The notes beneath the pieces are model-generated. The model was given only the letters and a program-made list of their open reading frames with translations. It ran no database searches and was not told the origin of the DNA. Both the position numbers and the translations under genes were made by a program. A DNA stretch of 64,000 nucleotides. Origin: Diogma glabrata (taxonomy: Eukaryota; Arthropoda; Insecta; Diptera; Cylindrotomidae). Below are positions 61,916-64,000 of the stretch, piece after piece. The stretch covers positions 304,559,879 to 304,623,878 of the forward strand of contig OY856186.1 of assembly GCA_963693315.1 (NCBI GenBank), read 5' to 3'. Position 1 is the first letter of the stretch. Each line of letters opens with the position of its first letter.

Positions 61916-62860
61916 GATGAACAAAACAGATGACTTTTGGTTCTATAATAGCAAACTGTTCAAATCTTTTTTCAAACTGGTCTGTGAGTATTTCAAGGTG
62001 GATGGTAAGTGATGATGGCCGATGGGTCAAAGTTTCTACCATACTCACCATTTTATACATATTTGAGAAATGCACCAGAGACTCTTAATTTTTTAGACGA
62101 GTTATCCATAAATGAAGTTTGATTTAAATGGGTTTACAGAGCCTATCGTTGCAGAAACATGTTTATCTTTGCAACATGTTTACCTTAAGCTCCAATTTTA
62201 AATATTCAATTTTTCCATGATATCTGTTAGAAACCCCATCCATTATCCAGTAAGGATCAATCAATTGATCAAAGTGTTGATTTTTAGATTCGATGGGTTT
62301 TTTGATATCTTCAATTAACATTAAAAATCTTATAAACACTTTACATTAGCTGAGCCATCCTATCACTCCATTCAAGATAAGATTGGAATGATCTTCAGAA
62401 CCTTCTAGTAAAGCCATAAACTGTCGGTGCTGTAAAGGAGCTGCTCGAATAGAATTAATAACTTGCATTACTATTTTCATAACATGAGAAAATGAAAGTA
62501 TTTCACTTCACTCAACTTCCTGAAGGATAATACAATGGTATATTATAAAGTTGGGAAAGGATTCATCTTTTTTGCACAAGGTAATAAGTCCGTTGATACT
62601 GCCCAAAACTGATAGTGCCCTCAGTGGTGATTGCAAATAACTTGTGGAGAGGCATATCTATTTTGCATATGATAAGAATATGGTGAATATATCCTGATCT
62701 GATGTTCACCCTTTCATTGGCAACATTTTCAACGGCTCTTCTTTTACAATAAAGCCATTAAATACCATTATCACCATAAGTGACAACTGTGCGGTATCTG
62801 ATATGTCAGCAATTTCACGCATTTCATTTGTTGGAAAACCTCTCAATTAAGCGCTCAGCT
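61880..62860 (-). pseudogene. hAT transposase fossil (GTF2I-repeat/ZBED type)
   Basis: From high to low coordinate, minus strand: ADISDTAQLSLMV (about 62815), VKEEPLKMLPMKG (about 62745), DQDIFTIF, a region to VINSIRAAPLQHRQFMALLE (about 62465-62405), WLS-GKVFIRF with an internal stop (about 62355), and the C-terminal part LTDQFEKRFEQFAIIEPKVI (61960-61930). This is the layout of hAT transposases often annotated as GTF2I-repeat-domain protein 2-like. The N-terminal zinc finger and the first catalytic Asp box are missing. Several stops. It is unrelated in wording to the 9-17 kb hAT copies beyond the shared superfamily. Confidence 0.85.
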
Positions 62861-62869
62861 CGTGACTCA

Positions 62870-64000
62870 ATTTAAATTCAATATCTGTGTTGCTTAAAAT
62901 AGTTTTAAATTTTTAATTAATATTGTTGGTTCAGAGTGACCTGGATAATCCATACCGGACAGTAATGATTAAAAATTTTTTTTTAATTTTTTTAAAACAA
63001 GTACAAAAACCATTTATTATTCACTTACTTTTTAAGTTTATTCTACTGGTTTCGATTTTCAAAAATTTTTTTGACAAAATATTTTCCAGTCGATGATTGT
63101 TTCAAAATCGGAACCGAATTTATCAAATCAAATATATTTAGTTTCTTCTTAACATTATATCAAATAAATTTCTTCTTAACATTTAAATTAGCCAAATGTT
63201 TAGCGTGCACGACAAACGATCGAAGGACCGTAGTTCGAATTTTAAGACTCCCGTAAGCAAAAATTTAAATTAAAACATTATATAAAAACATAGTAATTAG
63301 GTTAAAAAGAAGATTGAAAATATTTTTTGTCACATTTTTTATTAGTTTCTATAAGACTTCTAAAGATTGCTCAATACGATCTATTAGAAGCACTTTACCG
63401 AAACTATAACTTAGGAGAACCAGAAATTATATTCAGTTTGCATAATTGCTTACAGAAGACCCCGAGTCTTATACAAATCATAGCTTTGTCAAGGGCGCCG
63501 AAATTTCTCCAAATGACCTTTATCGAAACCAGTTAGAAGCCTTAAAGAAACTTTGAGGGTGGTGAAACTAGTTTCAACGAGACTGTTTAGTGTTTTAAAA
63601 GAAGTAAGAATGCTAGTTGGGCATGGCACTTGCGGGCACGCAGTTGAGGACCACGGAGCTAAGGTATGAATTCGGCTTCCGTTTATTAATTTTTGTTTTG
63701 TTTTTTGAATAACATGTTTGTATTAAGTCCCGAATACCACAAATCATTACAGGGCAGTTTCCAACAGTTATGTTTTAAAATATATGCAAATTTTTATATA
63801 GGAATATGGCATGTCGATTGTTTGTTCCATTCAAGAAATACACTTATGTTAACCGGTGATGAATTTTATTGATAGCTTCGTTTACTGAAATAATTTACTT
63901 TACTTTAATAAATAATTGAATTTACTGAAAAACCTCAACAGTTGAATTTGTTTAGATAATTCAGTTAATTCACGAACGCAGCTTATATGAAACCATACTG
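62870..64000. other. AT-rich sequence without a supported gene
   Basis: A weak tRNA-like patch (GTTTAGCGTGCACGACAAAC ... CGTAGTTCGAATT) lies at about 63195-63245. Otherwise nothing was recognised; the frame 63327-63536 resembles no family. Confidence 0.45.

Overview
The window looks like insect (at least arthropod) nuclear DNA. It is very AT-rich, has almost no long open reading frames, and is packed with decayed transposable elements of kinds common in insects: Jockey- and R1-clade LINEs, an RTE-like LINE, Ty3/gypsy and Ty1/copia fragments, hAT and Tc1/mariner DNA transposons, and MITE-like foldback elements. I saw no bacterial, phage or organelle genes, no CRISPR array and no intact tRNA or rRNA gene. 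The insect order cannot be fixed from this sequence alone.

Only one convincing intact host gene is present: a two-exon minus-strand gene (43981-44626, 61-bp intron) for a 194-residue secreted saposin-like protein. A second, weak host signal is a possible signal-peptide first exon at 33875-33933.

Layout. 1-8.6 kb: a dispersed-repeat copy, a broken gypsy pol with its likely 3' LTR, a small MITE with a duplicated flank, and one copy of a long dispersed repeat. 8.9-17.7 kb: two about 3.5-kb hAT elements facing each other around a 1.7-kb spacer, so the locus forms a giant inverted repeat. Each carries the same passengers: a mariner remnant, a GGCCA-rich insertion and, inside that, a 397-bp MITE. 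The second copy has an intact 8-bp target duplication. 18-24 kb: a minus-strand Jockey-like LINE, then a plus-strand R1-like LINE split by a 1.3-kb non-autonomous hAT element that itself contains a 439-bp tandem duplication. 24-34 kb: mostly featureless AT-rich sequence with small hairpins and an RTE-like fragment. 34.2-38.7 kb: a 4.5-kb foldback element made of 159-bp tandem arrays and nested palindromes. 39-43.4 kb: a minus-strand copia fossil and a deletion-derived gypsy whose gag starts with a SAP-like domain. 44-45 kb: the saposin-like gene. 45-58 kb: a 790-bp foldback MITE, repeat-family copies, perfect hairpins, two long AT microsatellites, a LINE fragment and the second long dispersed-repeat copy. 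58.5-62.9 kb: another gypsy pol fossil, about 0.9-kb direct repeats and a minus-strand hAT transposase fossil.

No operon or pathway is present. The window is mostly a record of successive, often nested, insertions, deletions and palindrome formation around a small secreted-protein gene.
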